Positions 22,015 to 31,128 of a DNA stretch of 49,877 nucleotides are shown piece after piece (within the stretch, counting starts at the first letter, position 1; every line of letters begins with the position of its first letter). The DNA is from a virus. The notes beneath the pieces are model-generated. The model was not told where the DNA came from. It saw nothing but the letters and a program-made list of their open reading frames with translations, and made no database searches. The position numbers and the translations under genes are program-made. Location of the stretch: IMG/VR virus record IMGVR_UViG_3300024344_000024, positions 1 to 49,877 of that record. One strand, given 5' to 3'.

Positions 22015-22421
22015 TGGCATTAACTGCACTAATAGGACCTGCTACAAAGTTACTTGGTAAGTTCATAAAAGACAAAGACAAACAAATGCAACTTGCACAT
22101 GACCTGTCTACTATGGCAGAGAAACATGCACAAGAATTATCTAAATCACAAATAGAAGTAAACAAAGAACAAGCAAAACACCCTAGCTTATTTGTTAGTG
22201 GGGCTCGCCCTGCAATAATGTGGGTCTGTTGTCTTGGATTACTATGGCAGTTTTTTGTAGGACCTATATTAACTTGGACTACAGGTATATGGTTTCCTGA
22301 AATGGTTCCACCACAACTAGAAGTAGAAGGATTAATTACATTAGTAATGTCGCTTCTAGGACTTGGAGCTATGAGGTCTTTTGAGAAATCTAAAAATGTA
22401 GCAAGAGATAATTTAAAGTGA
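22014..22421 (+). CDS. GTA-type 3TM holin
   Basis: 135 aa. Charged N-terminal helix (residues 10-50), then SGARPAIMWVC (about 62-72), a hydrophobic segment to about 85, a polar turn and a third span (107-123), ending basic. This fits the 3TM holin family of gene transfer agents and marine phages. Forms membrane lesions that release endolysin at lysis; the M15 endolysin is in the converging unit at 23621. AAGGAG precedes the start. Confidence 0.8.
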   Translation: MALTALIGPATKLLGKFIKDKDKQMQLAHDLSTMAEKHAQELSKSQIEVNKEQAKHPSLFVSGARPAIMWVCCLGLLWQFFVGPILTWTTGIWFPEMVPPQLEVEGLITLVMSLLGLGAMRSFEKSKNVARDNLK

Positions 22422-22624
22422 CAACTGTATTTCTATTAGTAATTTATTTAGGTGATGCTGTTCAACAAAGTGATATGCATTTTCGTGACATTAATAGATG
22501 TAAATACTTTGCTAATAGAATAAGTAAACAACCTGCAGTACCAGGTACTAAAAAAAAATATACTGGTATTTGTAAACCAGTAAATGTAGATATTACAAAC
22601 CCTAACATAAGGTTATATCAATGA
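22418..22624 (+). CDS. small secreted or anchored protein, GTG start
   Basis: 68 aa from GTG in a GTGA overlap with the holin stop. N-terminal hydrophobic segment (residues 3-14), then a polar part with two Cys (about 28 and 51), which could form a disulfide outside the membrane. Next to the holin, a spanin-like role is possible; no lipobox is seen. Confidence 0.6.
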   Translation: MTTVFLLVIYLGDAVQQSDMHFRDINRCKYFANRISKQPAVPGTKKKYTGICKPVNVDITNPNIRLYQ

Positions 22625-22749
22625 ATATATTTGACTATATATACTATAAATTAAAGAATGTAGATTCTATGTATTATGAAGTTTTTGCTTATGCAATTAT
22701 AACAGGATTAATATGTGGAGGATTTCATTGGATAGTAGGATTATTTTAA
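22621..22749 (+). CDS. 42-aa membrane peptide
   Basis: Starts in an ATGA overlap and ends 0 bases before the next gene. Polar aromatic N-terminus and one span (about residues 22-42). Part of the holin cluster; no family recognised. Confidence 0.55.
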   Translation: MNIFDYIYYKLKNVDSMYYEVFAYAIITGLICGGFHWIVGLF

Positions 22750-23238
22750 ATGGCTCTTAATGACAAACAAGAAAAGTTTGCTCAAGCTTACTTAATTCAT
22801 GGTAATGCTACTGAAGCAGCTAGAGTTGCAGGTTATAAAGCTAACTCTAGTTTTGCTTTAGCTAATACAGGTCATAGATTAAAAAATGACCCTGAAGTAC
22901 AAGAAAGAATTAAAGAGTTAGAACAAAATTTAGAAACAAATGTTGATGTTATTACTGAAATAGAAAGACAATATGAGTTTGCTAAAACAAGTGGTCATAC
23001 AAATAGTGCTATAAAAGCATTAGAGTTATTATCTAGAATACGTGGTGCTAAAAGTGATAAAGAAATTAGCACTTCACCTGAAGGATTAGAAACTAATATA
23101 GTAGAAGCTTTAGAGGTGTTAGGTAAAAATAAAGTTATGGAGCTTGTTAGTAGATGTAAGTTTAATAAACAACTAGAATTAGATACAGAACAGCACCAAC
23201 AGCACCAAGAAAAAATACAACAAGAGCACCAAGAATAA
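22750..23238 (+). CDS. terminase small subunit (Terminase_2-like)
   Basis: 162 aa. N-terminal helix-turn-helix typical of the family: LNDKQEKFAQAYL (2-14), GNATEAARVAGYK (18-30), then LAN-GHRLKNDPEVQERI. Long helical middle for oligomerisation and a Gln/His-rich tail (EQHQQHQEKIQQEHQE). Recognises phage DNA and hands it to the large subunit, which is not in the window. It is encoded on the + strand apart from the rest of the head genes, and its last 77 bases overlap the converging gene. Confidence 0.85.
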   Translation: MALNDKQEKFAQAYLIHGNATEAARVAGYKANSSFALANTGHRLKNDPEVQERIKELEQNLETNVDVITEIERQYEFAKTSGHTNSAIKALELLSRIRGAKSDKEISTSPEGLETNIVEALEVLGKNKVMELVSRCKFNKQLELDTEQHQQHQEKIQQEHQE

Positions 23239-23611
23239 CATTCTCTACCATTTGAGCTTGTTTTCTTTTAGCTTCTAATATTGCTTCTTTTTTTTTCTTT
23301 CTTATACTAGCTTGTATTCTTATTACTTCTGCCCAAGCATTAGGACCATAGGATAGATTTACAAAGTTACGTAAATCATTTTCCATTTGTTGTGCTTTTT
23401 TTAAAGCAGCAAAAGACTCTAGTGCTTCTTCTTCAACAGAGCCAAAGCTCCTGCCTTTAGCTTTAGTATGTCCTTCTTTAACATCTTGAATAGCACCCAT
23501 CCATCTGCCAAGGTCTTTGGACATGTTTTCAATTTCTTTACCAACTTGGAATCCTTTTTTAATTGCATTATACGCAGTTGTAGCAACACCAATCGCTGAT
23601 ATAGGGTCCAC
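23162..23611 (-). CDS. 149-aa virion-type protein with C-terminal membrane span
   Basis: Starts at GTG with AAGGAGAT upstream. The N-terminus MDPISAIGVATTAYNAIKKG is a small-residue amphipathic segment of the kind seen at the ends of phage internal and lysis-linked proteins. Then a charged helical middle and a C-terminal hydrophobic span (about 124-148). A recurrent marine phage protein of unknown role (memory). Last gene of the late unit; its 3' 77 bases overlap the terminase small subunit gene on the other strand, with no terminator between. Confidence 0.65.
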   Translation of the reverse strand: MDPISAIGVATTAYNAIKKGFQVGKEIENMSKDLGRWMGAIQDVKEGHTKAKGRSFGSVEEEALESFAALKKAQQMENDLRNFVNLSYGPNAWAEVIRIQASIRKKKKEAILEAKRKQAQMVENVILGALVVFFLGAVGAVLYLILVVY

Positions 23612-23620
23612 ATCATCTCC

Positions 23621-24013
23621 TTATTTATAAGACCATATCCAAGGTCTAGGTGTTCCTTGATATTTATTAGGTTCTACATCATCTAAATGTATAAATCTTT
23701 TACTATGGTCTCCACGTTGTTGTATACCTATACCTGTAAAACCTAATTCTAAAGCAAGTCTAACTATATTATAGGCTTTTTCTCCAGAACATACAACATC
23801 TACAGCTTTTCCTAATATATGAGCAGACTTACTAGAACCACCTATTCTTTCATTATATTCAGGTGTTCGATAACCAGAACTAATAATCATAGATTGTCCT
23901 AGTTTTTCTCTTAAAAGAATAAGCTTATCCATAAACTCTTCCATCATTTTAATTTCACCTGTGCCCCTACATCTTAATTCATCTTCAGAAAAATAATTCC
24001 ATCTTTTATTCAT
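23621..24013 (-). CDS. M15 peptidase endolysin
   Basis: 130 aa. N-terminal FSEDELRCRGTGE, then MIISSGYRTPEYN, zinc-site SAHILGKAVDV (H and D ligands, about 65-75) and a final RFIHLDD (His ligand). VanY/M15-type L,D- or D,D-peptidases cut peptidoglycan cross-links. No signal peptide, so release depends on the holin encoded at 22014. Follows small late genes on the same strand. Confidence 0.88.
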   Translation of the reverse strand: MNKRWNYFSEDELRCRGTGEIKMMEEFMDKLILLREKLGQSMIISSGYRTPEYNERIGGSSKSAHILGKAVDVVCSGEKAYNIVRLALELGFTGIGIQQRGDHSKRFIHLDDVEPNKYQGTPRPWIWSYK

Positions 24014-24015
24014 TA

Positions 24016-24411
24016 TTATAAACCTTTGTAAGAAGAAGCTACCATTAAGTCTCCACCATTTTTTCTGTTGTAGACTTTTCCACCTTTTTTAGCTTTACTT
24101 ATTGGTCCTCCTTTTTTAGACATAGCCATAGGCTCATCAAATATTGGTTTTTTTTTCTTTTTAATTATTGGTGTTTTCTTTTTAATTTCTTTATTAGGTC
24201 TTATACCCATTAAATATTTTCTTAAAGATTCTCTACCAAAAGATGTAAAACCTGCTTTTTGCATATCTTCTTTAGTCACAGCAGCTTTTTCTATTCCTTT
24301 TTTATCTTTAAAAGTTTTCATTTTTCTTGTCTTTGCAGCATCAATAGTTGTAGATAAACCACCTTTTCTACCTACTTCCATTAATCTTCTTTGTTTTTCT
24401 TTCATATTCAT
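24016..24411 (-). CDS. Lys-rich basic protein (131 aa)
   Basis: More than a quarter Lys/Arg, with a poly-Lys stretch (KKKTPIIKKKKK, about 78-89) and KGGPISKAKKGGK motifs near the end. It resembles the K-x-G-G tails of the basic proteins at 45085 and 46264. AAAGGAG precedes the ATG. Possibly virion DNA-binding; no family assigned. Confidence 0.65.
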   Translation of the reverse strand: MNMKEKQRRLMEVGRKGGLSTTIDAAKTRKMKTFKDKKGIEKAAVTKEDMQKAGFTSFGRESLRKYLMGIRPNKEIKKKTPIIKKKKKPIFDEPMAMSKKGGPISKAKKGGKVYNRKNGGDLMVASSYKGL

Positions 24412-24422
24412 TGTATTCTCCT

Positions 24423-24671
24423 TTATTTATTAGATTGTCTTCTTATCATATCATCTATCTTACTTTCTAGTCTATCAAATCTTTGTAAGAGTTGTTGCAT
24501 ATCATCTTTTACATCTTCTTTAGTAGCATACATAAGAGCCATCTTTTCTCTAGATTCTGCAGCTTCTTCTTTTACTTTAATAATAGCAGCAGATGTAGAA
24601 CGTATCCACCATAGAAATCCACCTATAGCCATTGTTAGTATTGCGTTCCATATCATTGTCATATCTGCCAT
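24423..24671 (-). CDS. small membrane-anchored coiled-coil protein (82 aa)
   Basis: N-terminal span (about residues 6-22) with a double Trp, then a charged coiled coil to the end (EDVKDDMQQLLQRFDRLESKI). Looks like small phage lysis or tail accessory proteins; next to the endolysin. AGGAGATAA precedes the ATG. Confidence 0.7.
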   Translation of the reverse strand: MADMTMIWNAILTMAIGGFLWWIRSTSAAIIKVKEEAAESREKMALMYATKEDVKDDMQQLLQRFDRLESKIDDMIRRQSNK

Positions 24672-24681
24672 TGTTTATCTC

Positions 24682-27600
24682 CTAAAATTTTTTATTTGTA
24701 TATTCTTTATGAACATTTTCTAGTTTAGTACGTAATGAAGAACCTGGAGACATATCAACTTTTAAATCTCCTATTCTTTCTACTAATTTTTCATTAGATT
24801 TTGTAGATAATAATAATTGATTATTATCATACTTACCTTTAAGTAGTCTAGTTATAGCCTGTTCTTTTACATTACCTGTTTTTAAATTTTTACTAACAGC
24901 TTCTGCTATTTCTTTTTCAGTCATTAGTAATTTTCTAAAATCTCTTGTTAAATAAAATAATTTTTTATCTGCTTGATAACTTTTTTCTAAAGCATCTTTA
25001 TACATCTGAACAAAAGTATCCTCATTAAAAGTTCTTTCTTTATATTTAAAAACTGTTTTTGTAAATTCATTTTTAGCATTATTTTTAGCTTGATATAAAG
25101 GAGCTAATTTAAATTGAACAGCATCCATTACGTTAAATTCTTTTGTTCTTAATCCTAATAAACCATAAAAAGAATCTTTTGTCATACCATCTGTAAAAAA
25201 AGATGTTGCTTCATATTTACTAGGTCTTAGTCTACCTTTAACTGTTCCTTTTGGTTCTTCTTTTCTTCTATTAACAAACTCTTTACCATTCCAATCCCAA
25301 ACATTAATAACATTATTTAATTCTTTTTGTCTTTTCTCATTCTCTAATGCCCTAGCATAAACTGTTACTTCTGTTAAAAATCCTGGACTAAATGCTGCAT
25401 TAGGTCCAAGTGTTTTCTCCCAAAATTCTGCTGCTTCTCTTTTACCAGAGCCTTCAGCAACTAAGTCAGCACTTCCAAATTTAATTAAATCTGTTAAACC
25501 TTCTATACCTATACCTACATCTATAAAGGGAGCAAAAAAATCAAGAGCAACTTTAGCCATCATTGTATTATATTCTGCATCACTAATTCTATCACCTAAT
25601 TTTTGTGTTCTAATTATTTGTCTAACAGCATTTTTATAAGATTGCCATATATCAATTCTTGATGGGTCTCTATAAGAATATACAATTTGTTTTTCTGCCA
25701 TACGACCTGGTGTTCTAACTGTTCTATACTCAACAGGTTTAACTATTATTTTAGGAGCAGTTGAATAATAATCAGTCATTCTACTTAATGCATCCATTTG
25801 AGGTCCTGTTACATTATAAGAAGTTTGAGACTGCACAGATAAAGCATCATAACCTAATCCTAAAGCTATAGTTGCTCCTAAACCAAATAAACCTTTTGAT
25901 TCTAATGATGACATAACTTTAGGTTTTTTTATATCATACCCTGTTCTTGCTAACATATCTTCAGCATTTTTATAACCTGCTGCTCTAGCTAAATCATTAA
26001 CACTAGAACCTGATATATCTTTTCCTATACCAATAAGTTGATTTTTAGATGTTCGTATTATTTCTACTGCCCAAGAAGGAAAAGTACCTAAAGGTAATCC
26101 TCTTAATTGTCTAATAGCTTTTGGAACATAACTCCAATTTGGCATACGAGTTCTAACACGTTGTGCTATAAAAGAGTCAATTACCTCTTCAACACTTTTA
26201 TTATTAGCAGTTGGCATATCAGTTAAATGTCTTTGAATTGTTCTCCTAGCATTACTTCTTAGACTATCATAAATACCTAATCTCCATAATGTATCTGATA
26301 ATTCATAAACTTTACTTAAACCTTTTGCTGTTGCTTTAACAGGATATAAGATAGCTTGTAAACCTTTTGCTAACATAGTTTTGTCTGCATCTTTATAAGC
26401 TAGACTTTTACCTGCTAATTCTAAATAATCTTTTAATTGTTCTCCTCTTATACTTTGGTCTATTAAACCTAATTCTGCTTTATTTCTAAACCAATCTTCA
26501 TAGTCTTGTCCTCTAGTTATAGTAGATAATCTTCTTATAGTTCTTACCATTCCTAAAGGATTAATAGCACCAAGAGCCATAGCAAAATTTGCATTACCAA
26601 TAAAGTTTACAACTTGTGTTATAGGTGAAAAAATAGTTTTACCTAATTCACCAACAAGTTTAAATCCTGAAATACTACCTTTCCATATATTATTTAAATC
26701 ATCATTACCAGGTCTCATAGAATCTAAACCATGAGTTATACCTCTAGCAAAAGCAGTATCTGCAAATATACCCTCTAAAGGACTTCTAATAGAACGAGGT
26801 AATCTTAGTCCACCTATTTGAGGAGTTATTTCTCTTCCCACTCTACCTTTACCTAAATGTTGTAAACTACCTACTTCATCATAAATATTATCTGCAAATT
26901 CATCAATATCAAATTCATCTCCTAAACCTGATATTTCATCTGCTTGTTCTTTTAAAGGAATTGTGGGTTCAGATACACCTTCTTTTCTAGCTTTTCTTCC
27001 TAATGGAACTTTTTTTCCAGGAACTAAATAACCTTTAGATAAACCATCATCTCTTAAACTTTTTAAAAATTTAACTTGAGCAACTACCTCTCCTAAAGGT
27101 CTCATAGTTTTTTGATAACGAGCTATAGGATTTGTTTCCATAGACCATAAATCTTGTAATTCTTTTGATGCTAATGTTCTTTTCTTTAATACATTTGCAG
27201 GTGTAGCACCTACATAATTTTTTTGAAACTGATTAAAAATACCATTAATAGCTCCTTCAATAGCATCTTTATCTGGTAAAGTACCTATAAAATCTTTTGC
27301 AACAGCAGCTAATATTCTATTATCAGTAGTACCTACAATATCTGCTATATAATTTTTAAAGTTTTCTATTTTAGTAATTTCAGTTTGATATTCTTTTATA
27401 ACTTTAGGTGATACTTTTTTACCTGATAATATTTCATTTGATATTTTTAATGCTTTATTTAATTTTCTTGATATTTCTGGACTATCAAAAAAATTATAAC
27501 TACGTTGCATATAAAATTTATTTCTTTTTCCAAAAACACCACTAAGTCTTTGTCCTAATGTACCAGAGTTTTTTAAATAATTAGAACTATCATCTATATG

Positions 27601-29199
27601 ATTACGAATAGTTTTAATAGCTTCTCTTGTTTTAGGTTGAAAAGAAGATAGTAATTCTTGTTGTTGATTTCTAAAAAAATCTCTTGTTCTTGAATCACCT
27701 AATTCTTCTGCTTCTATTTTTACTTTTTGATTAAAAACTTTTTTATTAACCTTTATAGGTTTTTTACCTTCTTTTATTCTATTAGCATTTTTGTTAGCTA
27801 TTTCTTTTTCAACTTTTATTTTAGCTTCAGGTATAGCTTGTTCTACATTTTGTTTTTTAAGAGATATAAATTCAGGAATATCTTCATCTAATACTAAAGT
27901 TCTATTTATCTTTTGTTTTAAATCAACAGGTAAACTTTCAAAGTCTTTTACTTTATATTCTTCTTTTAAAACTTTATTAAAATTTTTTACATTTAATGCA
28001 GTTTGTCTTTGAAATACTTTAGGTTGTGCTTTTTTTACAAGAAATAAACCATACGCATCTTCAGTCATACCTTTTGCTGAGTAAAATAATTCTTTTATTT
28101 TATCAGGTATAAAACTTTTTTTATTAACATCATACTTTTGTGTTGTTATTGTTTCTTCTGATAAAGACTCAACAGGTTTAGTAACTTTTATTTCTTGTAT
28201 ATAATCTTCTTGCACATCTTCTATAACATCATTAGAGGTAACTTTTTCACGATTAGCTTGATTCTCTAAAGTATCAGGACCTTCTTCTTTTGTAACTTGA
28301 ACAGGTGCAGTTGCTCCATCATCTATTGCTTTTTGTTTTTTAAATAAACTTGCTCCATCTTTAAGAACTTTAAGACCAAGTATAGCTGATTCAAATATAC
28401 CTGCAGTAACTAATTCTTGAGCAAATGTATTAAGATATTGTAATGCTGCAGGGTCATCAGGGTCTACTGCTATTCTATCTAAGAAAGGTTTTGCAGGAGC
28501 AAATGTTTTAGGAAATGCTTTTGATAGATTATCTAATGTAGCTTCTTCAGGATTAAAAGCTAATGTTAATGCTACAGAATCTACTACAGTATCTTTAGCA
28601 GCTTTTTTTATTCTATCTTTTGTAAATAAACGTGGAACTTTTTTAATAATATTATCTGCACTCTTAGCAATTTGTTTTACATCTTTAACTGCTCCTTTTG
28701 GTTTAGCTATTGCTTTACGTAATGCAACAACAGCACCTAAACCTTGTGATACATCTTCTCCTATTTCACCTATTACTTGTGCTTTACCTTTTCCATAGTA
28801 AGGGTCTGAGTAACCTTGTATCCAATCTTTTACAGAGTCAGGAGTTTTATCTCCTACTTTATCAGCTACTTTTTTAGCAGTATTAGTAATAAAATTAGGT
28901 GTTATTTTTTCTGCTTTATCAACTAATTCAGTACCTAAATCTATTGTACCTTTTACAACAGCTTTACCTATACCTTCTGCTATACCTACTTTTCTAGGGT
29001 CTCTACCTTCAGCTTGTAATTTTATATATTCATTATTAGCTTCTAAAAAATCTTCAGGCTCAAAACCCATATCTATAATATATGATTCAGCATCTGCATC
29101 ATTTTTTAATATTCCTTTTTTAAAACCTTCATTAATAGCATCACTCATTTCTATAAAGGTTTGAGATGTAGGACTTAAAGAAGTTTTTAAATTAGACAT
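24682..29199 (-). CDS. large internal virion-type protein (1505 aa)
   Basis: Longest gene in the window. Charged and helical almost throughout, with a hydrophobic Gly-rich segment near 870-920 (IFSPITQVVNFIGNANFAMA) and another near 1160-1175 (GLFGLGATIALGLG). It lacks the N4 vRNAP catalytic motifs by eye. Position between the three internal/structural proteins and the endolysin, and its length, fit internal core proteins such as T7 gp16, which are ejected with the DNA. No lytic transglycosylase motif is obvious. Confidence 0.7.
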   Translation of the reverse strand: MSNLKTSLSPTSQTFIEMSDAINEGFKKGILKNDADAESYIIDMGFEPEDFLEANNEYIKLQAEGRDPRKVGIAEGIGKAVVKGTIDLGTELVDKAEKITPNFITNTAKKVADKVGDKTPDSVKDWIQGYSDPYYGKGKAQVIGEIGEDVSQGLGAVVALRKAIAKPKGAVKDVKQIAKSADNIIKKVPRLFTKDRIKKAAKDTVVDSVALTLAFNPEEATLDNLSKAFPKTFAPAKPFLDRIAVDPDDPAALQYLNTFAQELVTAGIFESAILGLKVLKDGASLFKKQKAIDDGATAPVQVTKEEGPDTLENQANREKVTSNDVIEDVQEDYIQEIKVTKPVESLSEETITTQKYDVNKKSFIPDKIKELFYSAKGMTEDAYGLFLVKKAQPKVFQRQTALNVKNFNKVLKEEYKVKDFESLPVDLKQKINRTLVLDEDIPEFISLKKQNVEQAIPEAKIKVEKEIANKNANRIKEGKKPIKVNKKVFNQKVKIEAEELGDSRTRDFFRNQQQELLSSFQPKTREAIKTIRNHIDDSSNYLKNSGTLGQRLSGVFGKRNKFYMQRSYNFFDSPEISRKLNKALKISNEILSGKKVSPKVIKEYQTEITKIENFKNYIADIVGTTDNRILAAVAKDFIGTLPDKDAIEGAINGIFNQFQKNYVGATPANVLKKRTLASKELQDLWSMETNPIARYQKTMRPLGEVVAQVKFLKSLRDDGLSKGYLVPGKKVPLGRKARKEGVSEPTIPLKEQADEISGLGDEFDIDEFADNIYDEVGSLQHLGKGRVGREITPQIGGLRLPRSIRSPLEGIFADTAFARGITHGLDSMRPGNDDLNNIWKGSISGFKLVGELGKTIFSPITQVVNFIGNANFAMALGAINPLGMVRTIRRLSTITRGQDYEDWFRNKAELGLIDQSIRGEQLKDYLELAGKSLAYKDADKTMLAKGLQAILYPVKATAKGLSKVYELSDTLWRLGIYDSLRSNARRTIQRHLTDMPTANNKSVEEVIDSFIAQRVRTRMPNWSYVPKAIRQLRGLPLGTFPSWAVEIIRTSKNQLIGIGKDISGSSVNDLARAAGYKNAEDMLARTGYDIKKPKVMSSLESKGLFGLGATIALGLGYDALSVQSQTSYNVTGPQMDALSRMTDYYSTAPKIIVKPVEYRTVRTPGRMAEKQIVYSYRDPSRIDIWQSYKNAVRQIIRTQKLGDRISDAEYNTMMAKVALDFFAPFIDVGIGIEGLTDLIKFGSADLVAEGSGKREAAEFWEKTLGPNAAFSPGFLTEVTVYARALENEKRQKELNNVINVWDWNGKEFVNRRKEEPKGTVKGRLRPSKYEATSFFTDGMTKDSFYGLLGLRTKEFNVMDAVQFKLAPLYQAKNNAKNEFTKTVFKYKERTFNEDTFVQMYKDALEKSYQADKKLFYLTRDFRKLLMTEKEIAEAVSKNLKTGNVKEQAITRLLKGKYDNNQLLLSTKSNEKLVERIGDLKVDMSPGSSLRTKLENVHKEYTNKKF

Positions 29200-29207
29200 A
29201 TTTATTC

Positions 29208-31127
29208 CTAACTAGGTGTATTAATATATTTACTTCTATTTCCCTTATTAACATTTTTTTCTTCACTCTTTTTTAATATAACACCTTCATTATCAAATAA
29301 ATCAAATATTCTGCTAAGTATTTCTGTCTCTACACTTTTAAGTTTACCTGTTTGTCTTTTTTGTGATAATAAATTTAAATTTTCTCCTTTAGATAAACCA
29401 ACCTCATCTTTTGATAATGTAATTGTAACAGCTTTTTTTCCTCCTTTTCCATCAGGTACATTAATAGTTTTAGAAAAAGGTTCGTCTGTTTTATTAAAAT
29501 GAGTTCTTGCTGCACTAAATATTTTTTGACCTGCATTAACTATGGGTCTATTTTCTCCTTCAAAAATATAACCTCCTTGACCATCAGATACTGCATCTAA
29601 CTTTCCATAACCTGCTGTTATTTTTTCAATATCATTTGTGGATAAACCACCCTTTGCTTCAAAAGATGTAGCTGATTTTTTAGAAGCTTCAATAGTTTGT
29701 AGTTTATTTATCTGGTCTGTAATTTTTGTTATTGCTTCTAAATCACCTTTAGATTGTGCATCTAATAAATTCATTCTTAATTGTCTAATATCAGTACCTG
29801 CTGCAAGTCTTTTTGCTTTAGCTGCATCTTCTGTTTCTTTAAAATCTTCTGCTGTTTTACCTATACCTGCTAAAACTTTTCCTGCTCCAGAACCTGCTTC
29901 AGTAACCTCTGGTGAATAAACAGCTTTCATTATAGCTTGAAGTAAATTTTGTTCTCTACTAAACTGTGGGTCTACTAAAGCTTTTTGTTTAGCTGCTATA
30001 TCTTCTTGTGTTATTTCTCCTATATCACTTAAAACTTTTTGTCTTCTATTCTGAGCATCTATAGTTGCTTGTAAACCTGCTCTACCTAAAGCATCTAATG
30101 AATAAGTTCCTGTTGGTTGATTTATCATATCAGTTAATTGAGGTAGTCCTATTTGACCTGGTACAGCTCTCTTAACTAATCCTGCAATACCACCACCAGT
30201 TTTACTTTTAGTGGGTTGACCAAATATAGGTTTACCAGTAAAGGTTCCATATAAGCTACCTATACCTGCTAATCCACCTATAAGCTGTTGACCTAAACTA
30301 GGTTGTGGAGGTGGAGGAGCTGCAAACTGTGTTGTAGTTAATGGAGCACCTGTTACTACTGCTTGATACTTTTGCATATCTGTATAAGGTTGTTCTCTCT
30401 CTTGTAAGAATTGTCTATATGCTTCATCTAATGCAGTTTGTGTTTGTGCTTGTTTTATTTCACCTACAGATTGTTGAGCACCTAATTCTGCTAGACCTGT
30501 TTTAAATGCTTGTGGTGCAATATTAGCTAATTGTGTAGCACCTTGTCCTTGTCTAACTCTTTCAGCTTCTAATGCTTTTCTTGCATCTGCAAAAGCTGCA
30601 GCACTACCTTTAGCTTGTATATCAGCTAACATTTTTTGTTGGTCTGCTAATGATTGTGCTTCTAGTAACGTACCTCTTGTACCACCAAAAGAACCTTTAG
30701 CTACTTGTGCTGCTCTAACTTTAGGTAATACATTTTGTTCAAAAGCTTTTTGTGCTTCTCTTTTTTCTATGTCTACAACAGCTTGTTGATATGGTGACAT
30801 AGCTTCTTGTATCTGTGCACCTGTAATACCTGCTGCAGCATCTCTAGTTAATTGTTCTGCTTCTGCAAATTTAGGTGCAACCTGTCCCTGCAAACCTGCT
30901 ATACCTGTAAATGTTTGTTGTTGTTCTGGAGTAAATTGTGCAATCGTTGGACCTTCATAAGGAACAAAACCTTCTTCTGTTCTTTTATCATATAGTGCTT
31001 GAGCTTTACTTAATATATCTGAATAATAAGGTTGTAATTGTTTAGGTATTTCTGAAACTGCTATTGGTTGTCCACCTACTGCAGGTTGTTGTTGCTGTGC
31101 TCCAAATAATGAAGATAATATTGCCAT
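29208..31127 (-). CDS. internal virion-type protein (639 aa)
   Basis: N-terminal Gln/Ala-rich helical region (residues 30-260) with a FGGTRGTLLEAQSL motif, a poly-Pro patch (PPPPQP, about 277-282) and a Gly-rich hydrophobic segment (GQQLIGGLAGIGSLYG). Then charged helices. Pattern of a core protein that packs as long helices; common next to the 1505-aa type protein in marine phages (memory). AAGGAGTAT ribosome site; 9 bases from the next gene. Confidence 0.65.
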   Translation of the reverse strand: MAILSSLFGAQQQQPAVGGQPIAVSEIPKQLQPYYSDILSKAQALYDKRTEEGFVPYEGPTIAQFTPEQQQTFTGIAGLQGQVAPKFAEAEQLTRDAAAGITGAQIQEAMSPYQQAVVDIEKREAQKAFEQNVLPKVRAAQVAKGSFGGTRGTLLEAQSLADQQKMLADIQAKGSAAAFADARKALEAERVRQGQGATQLANIAPQAFKTGLAELGAQQSVGEIKQAQTQTALDEAYRQFLQEREQPYTDMQKYQAVVTGAPLTTTQFAAPPPPQPSLGQQLIGGLAGIGSLYGTFTGKPIFGQPTKSKTGGGIAGLVKRAVPGQIGLPQLTDMINQPTGTYSLDALGRAGLQATIDAQNRRQKVLSDIGEITQEDIAAKQKALVDPQFSREQNLLQAIMKAVYSPEVTEAGSGAGKVLAGIGKTAEDFKETEDAAKAKRLAAGTDIRQLRMNLLDAQSKGDLEAITKITDQINKLQTIEASKKSATSFEAKGGLSTNDIEKITAGYGKLDAVSDGQGGYIFEGENRPIVNAGQKIFSAARTHFNKTDEPFSKTINVPDGKGGKKAVTITLSKDEVGLSKGENLNLLSQKRQTGKLKSVETEILSRIFDLFDNEGVILKKSEEKNVNKGNRSKYINTPS

Positions 31128-31128
31128 T

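Noticed and set aside
23419-23616. 65-aa - strand frame starting ATG ATG in another frame
   Set aside because: It lies within the 149-aa gene. The GTG start in the longer frame shares the same ribosome site and gives a typical phage protein.
24391-24723. 110-aa + strand frame
   Set aside because: It overlaps two better-supported - strand genes and has no ribosome site.
24682-29199. Giant N4-like virion RNA polymerase that could use the hairpin promoters
   Set aside because: The protein is 1505 aa against about 3500 in N4, and the T7-family polymerase motifs are not visible by eye. It is better seen as an internal core protein.
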